A stretch of DNA of 64,000 bases from a bacterium (GTDB lineage Bacteria > Sysuimicrobiota > Sysuimicrobiia > Sysuimicrobiales > Segetimicrobiaceae), in the NCBI GenBank assembly GCA_035691305.1, contig DASSJF010000035.1, positions 1 through 64,000 on the forward strand, written 5' to 3'. Below are positions 1-6,913 of this stretch, piece by piece. Numbering within the stretch: position 1 is the stretch's first letter; each line of letters opens with the position of its first letter. The position numbers were made by a program, and so were the translations under genes. The notes beneath the pieces were generated by a model that was given only the letters and a program-made list of their open reading frames with translations, had not been told where the DNA came from and did no database searches.

Positions 1-96
1 TCTTGCCTTTCGAAGTGGACACTTGTTCGGCAGGCGATATGAGGCAACGCTGGAATACACCCATGCAAACATCCCACCGGGAAGGAGGCTGGTTTC

Positions 97-411
97 ATGC
101 ACTATGTCTTGCTGGCAACCCATGGGCCTGAAATCTGCCCCACGTCAAATGCTAAGACCCGTGAAATGATGCAAAGCCGCGCGGCGGAAATCCCAGCATT
201 AGCAAAGAGGCTAGGGGTCAATTTAGTCGCGGGTCCATTTGTAAGCCACGAACATCTTAGCGTGGTCGTCGTGGAATCAGCGAAGGCCGAATCTGTTAAT
301 CAGTTCGTCTTGGAAAGCGGGTTGGCGCAATGGAATAGCGTCAGAATTGTACCCTCGATGACGATGGAAGAGGGCATGAAGGATATGAACGCGTTAAAGC
401 CGATTTTCTAG
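97..411 (+). CDS. Small DUF3303/YCII-like hypothetical protein
   Basis: A 104-residue protein with no signal peptide and no membrane segment. The order of short strands and helices (LLATHGPE at the start, then LVAGPFVS, VVVVESA, and a WNSVRIVPS strand near the end) suggests a ferredoxin-like fold of the DUF3303/YCII kind. No catalytic residue can be assigned. A strong SD (aaggagg) lies 8-9 nt before the ATG, and a hairpin terminator follows at 431-456, so it is probably monocistronic. GC content is lower than in the rest of the window. Family assignment is by eye; that it is a gene is much surer than its family. Confidence 0.75.
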   Translation: MHYVLLATHGPEICPTSNAKTREMMQSRAAEIPALAKRLGVNLVAGPFVSHEHLSVVVVESAKAESVNQFVLESGLAQWNSVRIVPSMTMEEGMKDMNALKPIF

Positions 412-430
412 ACCCCACAATTTTCCTGAT

Positions 431-456
431 GGGAGGGTACGCAGTCGTGCCCTCCC
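431..456 (+). terminator. Hairpin terminator after the first gene
   Basis: Inverted repeat GGGAGGGTACG / CGTGCCCTCCC (11 pairs, one G-U) with a 4-nt loop, followed by a pyrimidine-rich tctctgg. It starts 19 nt after the stop codon of the 97-411 gene. Confidence 0.7.
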
Positions 457-698
457 TCTCTGGCTAGTAGTTACTACGTTGCCGGCCCGGCCTTCGATGG
501 GTCAGATGCGGCGGGTGCCGTTCGCTTGCGCACCTTTTGCTGGCCCTTGGCCACCGCCGAAGAGAAGATCTACTCGGATTTGGCCGCGAGGCGGGCGTCT
601 ATTTTCCGAGAGTGAAACTGAGCCGCGTCCAATGGCATCCAACGACAGTTGCGGTCTCAATAGCGCATAGTCCGGTGAGTCTGGATCTTCGGCTGCTC
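457..698. other. Intergenic stretch with no convincing gene
   Basis: The region lies between a plus-strand terminator and the end of the minus-strand gene at 699. One plus-strand frame (about 461-616) has a helical-looking peptide, TAEEKIYSDLAARR, but it lacks an ATG/GTG start and ends in TGA. It may be a decayed coding remnant. Nothing else is visible. Confidence 0.3.
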
Positions 699-944
699 TT
701 AATGCCGTTTCAATTGCTCGATGAGTCGGTTAGCGGCCTCATAGGTCAGCCAGACTCCCGTTTGCCTGTGAACGAGGGTCCGATAGTATCCGACGATGGA
801 CATGTATTGGGTGTCTGCGGTGTATGGGTGAAGGTTCGCGACATTGAGTGAGATGACAATCACAGCCGCTTGCGCATTCGCTGCTGAATGCCACGCTGAC
901 AGAAGAACGCTGGAGACGATGAACACGGTAAGAAATAGCCGCAT
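699..944 (-). CDS. Small secreted hypothetical protein
   Basis: An 81-residue protein starting MRLFLTVFIVSSVLLSAWHS and followed by AANAQA, a clear signal peptide with a likely signal peptidase I site after NAQA. The mature part is only about 55 residues, has no cysteines, and matches no family I recognise. The internal ATG at 944 is preferred over the ATG at 959 because GGGAGG lies 8 nt upstream of it. It is monocistronic, convergent with the gene at 97, and has low GC like its neighbours. Confidence 0.6.
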   Translation of the reverse strand: MRLFLTVFIVSSVLLSAWHSAANAQAAVIVISLNVANLHPYTADTQYMSIVGYYRTLVHRQTGVWLTYEAANRLIEQLKRH

Positions 945-1291
945 CGGGACGCCTCCCATTGCCAGAACCGTCTATCTAACATTCTAGACCTCAGGACAGC
1001 GAACGCTTATGGCCTACTCCCTTTCAACACCGCGTGCCTCAGCCGTCCTTGGGCCGGCGCTTAGAGTGTGCGCCATGTGTCGTCCGCGGGTTTTTACGCG
1101 GGCCGCCGGCTCATTAGCGAAGCGAAGGCGAGTTGTGCGATTGCGCGGGTGACGTGTCCTGAGCATATGCCGTGCGCCGCGCATCACGGTCCTTCTTGGT
1201 GAGCGTCAAAGCACATGGCGGCGATCGTTCCGACCTTTCGCCGCATATTCGACGCAACGAGACATGAAGCCTCAGAGCCTTCGACGGCAAA
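945..1291. other. Intergenic region, no gene seen
   Basis: About 350 nt upstream of the secreted-protein gene. It presumably holds that gene's minus-strand promoter. Short frames on both strands lack protein-like composition. A weak 5-bp inverted repeat around a tttttac run near 1082-1100 is the only structure noticed. Confidence 0.35.
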
Positions 1292-1316
1292 CGCCGGCCC
1301 GGACTCCGGGCCGGCG
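1292..1316 (-). terminator. Strong GC hairpin, probable minus-strand terminator
   Basis: Perfect 11-bp stem (CGCCGGCCCGG / CCGGGCCGGCG) with a 3-nt loop. On the minus strand it is followed by TTTGCCG. It starts directly after the TAG (1319-1317) that ends the minus-strand frame described at 1317-1541, which suggests that frame is or was a gene. Confidence 0.6.
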
Positions 1317-1541
1317 CTATCTGCAATTCAAACAAGAAAACGCAGTGGTGCCGGACCGAACGGTCAGGAAGGCTTCTGCGTCCCCAGCCCCGCCCCAAAC
1401 GACCGGCGAAGTTCCCTGTTGGTCGGCTTTCTGACATTCGGCATGGACAAGTCCCAGGGCAATGGCCCCGGCTGCACCCGTCCGCGTGTCGCCCAAACGG
1501 ACTCCATCTTGGTTGGCTTTGCACTACGGGCACTACCAGTT
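1317..1541 (-). pseudogene. Possible decayed zinc-ribbon-like gene with two in-frame TAG codons
   Basis: This minus-strand frame has the most protein-like composition here: a C-P-x-C pair, then CKANQDGVRLGDTRTG, HAEC, and a terminal SCLNCR before TAG, i.e. two cysteine pairs as in small zinc ribbons. It is interrupted by TAG at 1535-1533 and 1526-1524, exactly flanking C-P (reading TAG-TGC-CCG-TAG-TGC), where TAC would give Y-C-P-Y-C. There is no ATG/GTG in frame. An SD-like gagaggag precedes ATG codons in the other two frames, one giving a 66-residue frame at 1364-1564 of poor composition. This may be a pseudogene or a sequencing problem; the 66-aa frame is the alternative. Confidence 0.35.
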
Positions 1542-1641
1542 TGGCGCTGGTCTCGGCGGCGCATCGCATGACTCCTCTCGTTTATGAACCGCTAACGATG
1601 CATCAACCCTGCGGTTCGTCTTGGTTGGCGGTTGTCGAGCG

Positions 1642-2430
1642 TCAGAGCCCCGCTTCCCGGGAGCGTGTGGTGTAGGTCCGGACATGATCAAGAAGCCCCC
1701 GTTCGTCCCGCTGACTAAAGCGCAATTCAGCGCGAGGGGGTCGGCACGTCACCACCCCGGGGGCGATCCGCCAACCACGGTAGATCATCGCGTTGATGCC
1801 CGCGAGGACGGCCTCTGTTCCATAGAGCACGAGGCGATGTGACCGTGACCGTGGGACACCGGGTGTAGTCCAATTGCCGTCAAGGTATCCCCGGAGGAAG
1901 GGGGCGATGAATTCCACCGGCAGATCGTTTAAGACCGTGGGATCGTCGCCATGGACCTCCGAGGAAATGCCCCAGCGCAGGAGGACCTCACAGAGGTATC
2001 GGTCCCGAACATAGAATTGCCACCCAACCAGGTTGCTGCGGCACAGTTCGTGTCGAACCTGCGGCGTTGCGAGGTCCGACATGAAGGTTTGCATGTATTC
2101 TCGAACCCGATGACCGAGCGTTACGATGAGCGCGGAGGACGCGCCAATCCCACAGATCCGCCCCGCAGCGCTGAGGAATCCCACCCAATACAGCTGAATA
2201 TCGGTGGGGGGCAACCCCGGCGCTACGCTGACGTGGTTGAGCAGGTGGGCGGGGTCTGACAACCGCGCATCGGCAACGGGAGCGAGCATCTGCTCCACCA
2301 TTTTCAGCGGGGCGCCGCAAATCTCCGCGATTTCCGCCGGAGTCTTGCCTTTGCGGGCTGCGGAGCGAATCTGGACGGTGCGCTGTTGGACTTCGAGCAG
2401 GACGGGGGTCAGCCGCCTGTGGGGACCCAT
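1642..2430 (-). CDS. LAGLIDADG-fold DNA-binding protein with N-terminal HTH, catalytic acids lost
   Basis: A 262-residue protein. Residues 18-50 (ARKGKTPAEIAEICGAP) look like a helix-turn-helix. A duplicated LAGLIDADG fold follows: motif 1 at 82-90 (WVGFLSAAG), a strand SSALIVTL, then LLRWGIS, and motif 2 at 179-187 (LRGYLDGNW). The acidic residue that binds metal in homing endonucleases (position 8 of the motif) is Ala in the first copy and Asn in the second, so nuclease activity is unlikely. A role as a sequence-specific regulator, analogous to WhiA but with the HTH at the other end, is inference. Start ATG at 2430 follows a G-rich SD that is part of a hairpin, 10 nt after the upstream stop, implying translational coupling. 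Confidence 0.75.
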   Translation of the reverse strand: MGPHRRLTPVLLEVQQRTVQIRSAARKGKTPAEIAEICGAPLKMVEQMLAPVADARLSDPAHLLNHVSVAPGLPPTDIQLYWVGFLSAAGRICGIGASSALIVTLGHRVREYMQTFMSDLATPQVRHELCRSNLVGWQFYVRDRYLCEVLLRWGISSEVHGDDPTVLNDLPVEFIAPFLRGYLDGNWTTPGVPRSRSHRLVLYGTEAVLAGINAMIYRGWRIAPGVVTCRPPRAELRFSQRDERGLLDHVRTYTTRSREAGL

Positions 2431-2436
2431 GGAGTC

Positions 2437-2456
2437 CCCCCTACGCCCTTAGGGGG
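2437..2456 (-). promoter_or_regulatory. Stem-loop covering the SD of the LAGLIDADG gene
   Basis: Inverted repeat CCCCCTA / TAGGGGG (7 bp, 6-nt loop) spans the stop codon of the 2441-2740 gene and the G-run SD of the next gene. Translation of the upstream gene would open it. This is a plausible coupling device, read from sequence only. Confidence 0.45.
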
Positions 2457-2740
2457 TTCAACTGGCTACGGTCCGGTTGATGATTGACGGGGAGCACGGT
2501 CGCTTCGGCGATCGTTTCAACCGACATGCGGAAGTACGGTCGGAAGGAAGCATTACTGCTCTGCGCCATGATGCCGCTCCGGTGGTGGATGACGTGGACT
2601 AGAGCCACGTCTCCTTCTCCGCCAGGGACGGCTGTGTTGCTGGAAGAGCCGCCTACGTAAGAGAGGGGAAGGTTTTCAACAATACTACGGTTTATCTCGC
2701 CGTCTGTCAAATACTGAGGCGGTTCGTTCATGAAAGACAT
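2441..2740 (-). CDS. Hypothetical protein upstream of the LAGLIDADG protein
   Basis: A 99-residue frame that I do not recognise. It has no membrane segment or signal peptide; the middle is glycine/serine-rich (YVGGSSSNTAVPGGEG) and a strand-like VALVHVIHH follows. Two candidate starts exist (ATG at 2740 and, three codons later, 2731); neither has a strong SD. Its stop lies 10 nt before the next start, and a hairpin links them, which is the main reason to believe it is translated. Its function could be an accessory to the downstream regulator, but nothing in the sequence shows this. Confidence 0.5.
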   Translation of the reverse strand: MSFMNEPPQYLTDGEINRSIVENLPLSYVGGSSSNTAVPGGEGDVALVHVIHHRSGIMAQSSNASFRPYFRMSVETIAEATVLPVNHQPDRSQLNPLRA

Positions 2741-2762
2741 TGATCTTCGGGTGTGACTCCGG

Positions 2763-4160
2763 CTACGCTATGATGCGAAGCACCTCGTCGCGAGTCGGCC
2801 CGGACGGCACGGCGACCGGATGGGCAGCGACCACGTCCATGATCCGGTCGGATACGCCGGCGCGGGCCAGGACGTGCTGTGGCAAGGCAAGCAAGGAAAA
2901 GATTTCAGCGCCGGCGCGGAAGAGTTCAGCGTCGTGCATCATCGCGAACGGCAGCAGATCAGCGGGATCGTTCGTCGGCGGGGCAGTCCGACCTTCGATC
3001 ACCATTCTGATTTGCGCAGTTCGCTTTCGATCGAATTCCACCGTGTTGCGGTACCAGGGCGTCACCCGCGCTTCGGTCATATCGTCGTGTGCCAGGGCGA
3101 GTGCGAGCGGATCGCTCAGATGTTCTTGGACCACCTCAACCGTGCCGGCCGCGTGCATCAAGCCCATGCTGATCCCTCGGCCACCGACAGGATTGGTGCA
3201 TGCCCAAGAGTCGCCCACGCTTACGATACCGGTCGCCACCGGCCGGCCATCAACGATAAATCGCCGGTACCGGTCCGCGACTCCGCCCATTGGAAGTACG
3301 CTGCTAATCGGCTCCCCGTCCAGCCAGTGGGCGTGCAGCGGGCAGGCGGCGACGAGTGCCGTCCAGCGGTCCGCATCGCGCAGCGTTTTCATGACGGGGT
3401 CGCCGGAGAAGACAAAGACTGTCGTCGACCATGTGTGCGAATCGCCGGGTAGCGTGAGCAACGAAAACGAATGAAAATGGGTCAGCAGTCCCGACCGGCA
3501 CTGCGGCAACGCTCCGGTCTCCGAACGAAAAAAGCGAGTGTAGTAGAGGAATCCAGATTCTTCCGCTTCGTCAATCGGGCGCCGGCCGCCGATGGCTTCA
3601 ACCCAATCGGGGAGCTTCGAACGCCGCCCCATCGCGTCAATGACCAGATCGGCAGCAATCGTTTCTCCGTTTGTGGTCCGAACCCCGGTGATGTGGGGAA
3701 CACCGTTCGCCGCTGAAGGCCCCCTCAGCAACTCCGCCACGGTGACGCCGCGCCTGATTGATATCACTCGTTCTGCGGCACGCGCAACGGCGAACTCAAT
3801 CGTGACCCGACGGCCGGTAACCGTCACGAAACGCTCGTCGCCATCCCGCCGGGCGCGATCGGGTATCGACGGCGGCAGAAGCGCGCTCACATCGAACATG
3901 ATACAGCCGGCGTCCAACAGTTCTTGCTTGACATCAGGCAAATGGCGATCGAGAAGGTGGCGTCCGGCGGCCTGGAGGAAATGCGGTTGCCGGAACTGGG
4001 CAACCCCTCGGCGCTCCCAGCTTTGCCACGCTTCGTTCGGTGAGTTCGGAAGCGGATCATCGTCGCGTTCCAAAACGATGACATCGTGGCCCTGTTCGGC
4101 GAGCATCATTGCGGTCGAAAGACCGATGACGCCGCCACCGAGGACAAGTATCCGCGCCAT
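2763..4160 (-). CDS. FAD-dependent monooxygenase/oxidoreductase
   Basis: A 465-residue flavoprotein. The N-terminus MARILVLGGGVIGLS with GxGxxG-like glycines and the acidic end of strand 2 (VIVLERDDD) bind FAD. A second FAD motif near the C-terminal third, GDSWACTNPVGGRG, is the GD motif of aromatic hydroxylase-like monooxygenases. The substrate is unknown. An open frame extends upstream to 4409, but ATG 4160 follows a G-rich SD (gggtggtgg) and begins exactly at the Rossmann strand, so the shorter start is chosen. It is divergent from the membrane protein at 4391; no partner reductase gene is adjacent. Confidence 0.8.
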   Translation of the reverse strand: MARILVLGGGVIGLSTAMMLAEQGHDVIVLERDDDPLPNSPNEAWQSWERRGVAQFRQPHFLQAAGRHLLDRHLPDVKQELLDAGCIMFDVSALLPPSIPDRARRDGDERFVTVTGRRVTIEFAVARAAERVISIRRGVTVAELLRGPSAANGVPHITGVRTTNGETIAADLVIDAMGRRSKLPDWVEAIGGRRPIDEAEESGFLYYTRFFRSETGALPQCRSGLLTHFHSFSLLTLPGDSHTWSTTVFVFSGDPVMKTLRDADRWTALVAACPLHAHWLDGEPISSVLPMGGVADRYRRFIVDGRPVATGIVSVGDSWACTNPVGGRGISMGLMHAAGTVEVVQEHLSDPLALALAHDDMTEARVTPWYRNTVEFDRKRTAQIRMVIEGRTAPPTNDPADLLPFAMMHDAELFRAGAEIFSLLALPQHVLARAGVSDRIMDVVAAHPVAVPSGPTRDEVLRIIA

Positions 4161-4390
4161 CCCGCCACCACCCTTTAACAGACGAGTGTGGGATTCTCCA
4201 TGAACCGTGGCGCGCAAGTTTCGCGGAACACTTCGACGAGTCCTGGCATGAGGAAAAGGGAAAGAAGTTGTGGGGCATGAAAGGGGGTCACGTCTCGGGA
4301 GCCCGGGCATGACGTGCATCGGGACGAACTCGTCGTGATAAGAGGAACCATAGCGCGGCTCTCCACTCGATTCGCAGGGGGGATTGAATA

Positions 4391-4747
4391 GTGGAGAAAC
4401 TCCGGACACCGCTCCAGATCACAGCCATCTACGTCTTGCTGATCGGCCTCTCCACGCTGTCACCCGGACTCGTCCGGGCCATTTTCGGTTACGATGTTAA
4501 AGACGCGGGAGTGCTCCTCGTCCAGTCGGCCTCATTCCTCGGCTTTGGGATCGTGCTGTGGGGTATCGCCGGTAATCCGGAAAAGTACGCAGGCTTGGCA
4601 ACGCCCATTGTCATCGCGCTCGCCCTCTTCATCGTCTTTCTGCTGTGGGGCTGGATCGGAGGGCTGTTCACCGTCAGAAACGTTGTCGTGCCCGTGATCA
4701 TTAACATTATCTTGGCGGCCTGGATCTGGTCCGCGAGGCGAACCTGA
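4391..4747 (+). CDS. Small integral membrane protein (four predicted helices)
   Basis: A 118-residue very hydrophobic protein. Helices lie at about 8-28 (ITAIYVLLIGLSTLSPGLV), 41-60, 69-90 (TPIVIALALFIVFLLWGWI) and 97-114. It starts with GTG, 6 nt after a caggggg SD. There are no catalytic or metal-binding motifs. The family is not recognised; it resembles generic DoxX-size or DUF-type membrane proteins only in layout. It ends in a bidirectional terminator at 4828-4853 and is convergent with the dsrE-like gene. Confidence 0.7.
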   Translation: MEKLRTPLQITAIYVLLIGLSTLSPGLVRAIFGYDVKDAGVLLVQSASFLGFGIVLWGIAGNPEKYAGLATPIVIALALFIVFLLWGWIGGLFTVRNVVVPVIINIILAAWIWSARRT

Positions 4748-4827
4748 TCCGACCTCCAGCGAGGTCGCCGGCTGTCCGCTGCTGCACGTATTGCGCGGGC
4801 GGGTCCCGAGGCCGCGCGAGAATAGTG

Positions 4828-4853
4828 GGTGGGCCGGATAATTCCGGCCCACC
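4828..4853. terminator. Bidirectional terminator between convergent genes
   Basis: Perfect 11-bp inverted repeat GGTGGGCCGGA / TCCGGCCCACC with a TAAT loop. It sits between the 3' ends of the plus-strand membrane protein gene and the minus-strand dsrE-like gene. Confidence 0.7.
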
Positions 4854-4887
4854 GTCGTTTCGGTCTGAATGCAAGGGCTTGTCGGCT

Positions 4888-5247
4888 CTAGAAGGTGACC
4901 ACGCTCGACTCAGAAGCCATCGTCGCAAACTTGATGGGATCTATGAACGACGCGTTCAGTGTCTTGAGATCGTCTTCTGTCACCCCACGGGCGACTGAGC
5001 ACGCGCCTCAGACGTATACCGGGACTTTTCCTTTTACCACCTTGTCAATCAGTTCGGGGAGCGCCGGGAATCCTACGCCGTGTATCGTCTTGGCGACCGC
5101 GGCTTTTGCGACATACACCGCTTCCCCGAGGAGCGCGATCGTGACTTCTTTTCCGCCGCCCATGGCACCGATCGCGACGATGAACGCCAGGGTGCACTTG
5201 GTCGGGTCGTCGGTCGCGTGCGTTGTAACGGATAGGATCTTGGCCAT
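4888..5247 (-). CDS. DsrE-like candidate selenoprotein (in-frame TGA = Sec80)
   Basis: A 119-residue DsrE-family protein if TGA at 5010-5008 is decoded as selenocysteine. The first 79 residues (MAKILSVTTHATDDP, then CTLAFIVAIGAMGGG, KGKVPVYV) are a typical DsrE/DsrF half. The same frame continues after the TGA with GACSVARGVTEDDLKTLNAS and ends at a TAG, completing the expected domain length. The residue at TGA aligns with the conserved Cys after the VYV strand, giving a U-G-A-C motif. A SECIS-like hairpin follows at 4979-4995. ATG 5247 has ggggagg 6-7 nt upstream; a GTG one codon earlier is too close to it. It lies 24 nt behind tusA in one operon. Role inferred: sulfur/selenium-thiol transfer with TusA. 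If TGA is a stop, the product is a truncated 79-aa protein without the active site. Confidence 0.8.
4979..5010 (-). promoter_or_regulatory. Candidate bacterial SECIS element of the dsrE-like gene
   Basis: Downstream of the UGA, RNA bases 13-19 (GUCGCCC) pair with bases 23-29 (GGGUGAC) through 7 bp including one G-U. The apical loop is GUG. The loop begins 20 nt after UGA and opens with G, both within the accepted pattern for bacterial SECIS elements (about 16-37 nt spacing, G among the first two loop bases). Folding was done by eye. Confidence 0.65.
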
Positions 5248-5271
5248 CACGACCTCCCCATCCTTAAATTT

Positions 5272-5508
5272 CTAGGCCTTTTGAATGATCACCCGAAAGA
5301 CAGCCTGATCCACGTCTTTGAGTTCGCAAGGGTACCCCAGCTCCTGCATCAACGCTGGAATGGTTTGCTTGGCAGGATAGTAGTCTGTGACCACCTCAAG
5401 AATCTCCCCCGCCGCCATCTCATTGAGGGTCATACGGGTATCGTAGGTCGGACCGGGACAGACGGAGCCTCGAAGATCGAGGCGTCGAGTAGGCCTCTCA
5501 GTGCTCAT
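5272..5508 (-). CDS. tusA: TusA/SirA-family sulfur carrier
   Basis: A 78-residue protein with the TusA signature RLDLRGSVCPGPTYDTR; Cys17 of the CPGP motif is the persulfide carrier. The rest follows the family: GEILEVVTDYYPAKQTIPAL for the middle strand and helix, and a final FRVIIQ strand. The length is normal for the family. ATG 5508 is preceded by a G-run SD. It is the first gene of a two-gene operon with the DsrE-like protein 24 nt downstream. TusA proteins donate sulfur to DsrE-type partners in sulfur relay or sulfur oxidation; here the partner appears to carry selenocysteine at the acceptor position. Confidence 0.85.
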   Translation of the reverse strand: MSTERPTRRLDLRGSVCPGPTYDTRMTLNEMAAGEILEVVTDYYPAKQTIPALMQELGYPCELKDVDQAVFRVIIQKA

Positions 5509-5692
5509 CGCATCCCCCCCGCGCCGGGAGTCGTTGTCCGCGGACTTCGTGGCCGACATTCCTTCCCGTTGTTCCTGAACCCTTCCTGTCCATGCGCTCG
5601 CGATACGGGTGTGGTGGGCGAAATGGTCTGAGCCGCTGCCGGCTGCGACGAGCGGATACCGTGAATCGACGGCAACGCCTCGAGTCGTCACG

Positions 5693-6217
5693 TCATAGTT
5701 TCGAGGCTGCCGTGAGGAACAAAAAGATGCACAAGCCGGCCGCGACACCCAGATCAATCCCGAACCCCAGCGCGTCGCCCCCGTTGAAGGCCAGCACAGC
5801 CGACAAGGCCGCGATAGCAAGCAGGACACCGCTCACGATTTTTGCCTGCTCCACCTTGCCTTGCCTTAGCCCCTGAAACCCCGCGGCGTAGAGGACGACC
5901 GCGAGCCCGACATTGAACAAAAACCCCACGAAGCCGTATGGGTTGCCCTTTGAGACTTGAGAGAGTTCAACGAGGGCGGCAAAGCCGAACATGATCAGCG
6001 GTCCCACGAGGTAATTCGCGACCTTGGTAAGAGCCGCCGACCGGTTCTGCGCATCCGCTGGTGTCGGGCTCGCCGTCGCCGGGCGCGTGAGGGGCTGAGC
6101 GGCGACGGACTCGTTCGGCGCTGGGGGCGTGGCGCCCACGTCCGCGACAGGTGCGCCGCAGGCAGGGCAAAACTTGGCACCGGCCGGCATTCGCTTCCCG
6201 CATTGAGCACAGAACAC
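5693..6217 (-). CDS. Zinc-ribbon membrane protein
   Basis: A 174-residue protein that begins with a double CxxC zinc ribbon (FCAQCGKRMPAGAKFCPACG), then a Pro/Ala-rich linker to about residue 62, and three to four hydrophobic helices (YLVGPLIMFGFAALVEL, YGFVGFLFNVGLAVVLYAAG, IVSGVLLAIAALSAVLAF, FGIDLGVAAGLCIFLFLTA). The start is GTG 6217 after a GGGGGG SD. The layout matches generic zinc-ribbon domain membrane proteins; the function is unknown. The same strand continues with tusA after a 184-nt gap, which probably contains a separate promoter. Confidence 0.75.
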   Translation of the reverse strand: MFCAQCGKRMPAGAKFCPACGAPVADVGATPPAPNESVAAQPLTRPATASPTPADAQNRSAALTKVANYLVGPLIMFGFAALVELSQVSKGNPYGFVGFLFNVGLAVVLYAAGFQGLRQGKVEQAKIVSGVLLAIAALSAVLAFNGGDALGFGIDLGVAAGLCIFLFLTAASKL

Positions 6218-6353
6218 GCGGTACCCCCCCTGATGGAGCGCATGTTCGTCTTAGGAAAGGAATCCAAGGGCGACCGACGAGCCATTGCACGCGCGACACG
6301 CGAATCCTCCAGGCGAGCCCCGGCCGGGGGAAGCGAAGAGCTGCAACCTGCGA

Positions 6354-6752
6354 TTACGGCGACCGCACCTGATTGCGCTTGTCGGCAGGGAGGGTTCCCC
6401 GGAAGGGCATGACAAGCAGGGTTACCCGGTTCGCTTCTTGCCGGAGGCCGGTGTCCGCGGACTGGATGACGCTCGCGGTACCGATGAATTTTACGAGGTC
6501 GTGGAACTCGATCTGTTGGGTCCTGCCGAGTTCAATAACGGTGTCCGGCGTCACGTAGAATTCCTGCGTGCCCGCCTTCCCGGCGATCGTGACCGCCCCG
6601 GTGTCCGAGTCCACGGACACCAGTATCCCCTCCGCCTCGACGGTCTGGCCTCTGGGAAACGCCGCGGGTTCCTTGACCGGGGCCAACCAGGCGGCGGCCA
6701 GGATGATCACGACGATCACGACGCCGCCTGCTATTGAACTCGCGCGAACCAT
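6354..6752 (-). CDS. Membrane-anchored hypothetical protein
   Basis: A 132-residue protein with an N-terminal hydrophobic segment (residues 6-24, SIAGGVVIVVIILAAAWLA) that is either an anchor or an uncleaved signal. It is followed by a beta-rich domain (VEAEGILVSVDSDTGAVTI, FYVTPDTVIEL, LVKFIGTASV), compatible with a small OB/DUF5666-like barrel. There are no catalytic residues. It follows the 31-aa single-helix gene (6783-6878) on the same strand after 30 nt, so the two may be co-transcribed. Confidence 0.6.
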   Translation of the reverse strand: MVRASSIAGGVVIVVIILAAAWLAPVKEPAAFPRGQTVEAEGILVSVDSDTGAVTIAGKAGTQEFYVTPDTVIELGRTQQIEFHDLVKFIGTASVIQSADTGLRQEANRVTLLVMPFRGTLPADKRNQVRSP

Positions 6753-6782
6753 TCGCGGCTCTCTTTGTGGCAGCGAGTCTCG

Positions 6783-6878
6783 CTAGAACCCGAGGCTGCG
6801 CTTGGCATGACGGAACAAGATGAGATGCGCGGTGAGGGCCAGGCCTCCTCCGATGATCACGAGGAGTGTTCGAGTCAT
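6783..6878 (-). CDS. Tiny single-helix membrane peptide (31 aa)
   Basis: Short frame MTRTLLVIIGGGLALTAHLI followed by a basic tail LFRHAKRSLGF and TAG. One hydrophobic segment with a positive C-terminal tail fits a small single-pass membrane protein. The SD is weak. It lies between two same-strand genes (36 nt from the 6914-7132 gene, 30 nt from the 6354-6752 gene). Supported only by composition and position. Confidence 0.4.
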   Translation of the reverse strand: MTRTLLVIIGGGLALTAHLILFRHAKRSLGF

Positions 6879-6913
6879 GCTGGCAGAGCGCCGCGGCCTG
6901 TTCACCGTACCGG

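Noticed and set aside
537-851. 104-codon plus-strand frame opposite the secreted-protein gene
   Set aside because: No SD, overlaps the better supported minus-strand gene with signal peptide, mixed composition.
5008-5250. Reading the DsrE-like gene as an 80-codon complete protein
   Set aside because: It would end immediately before the conserved redox residue, while the same frame continues with family sequence and a SECIS-like hairpin.
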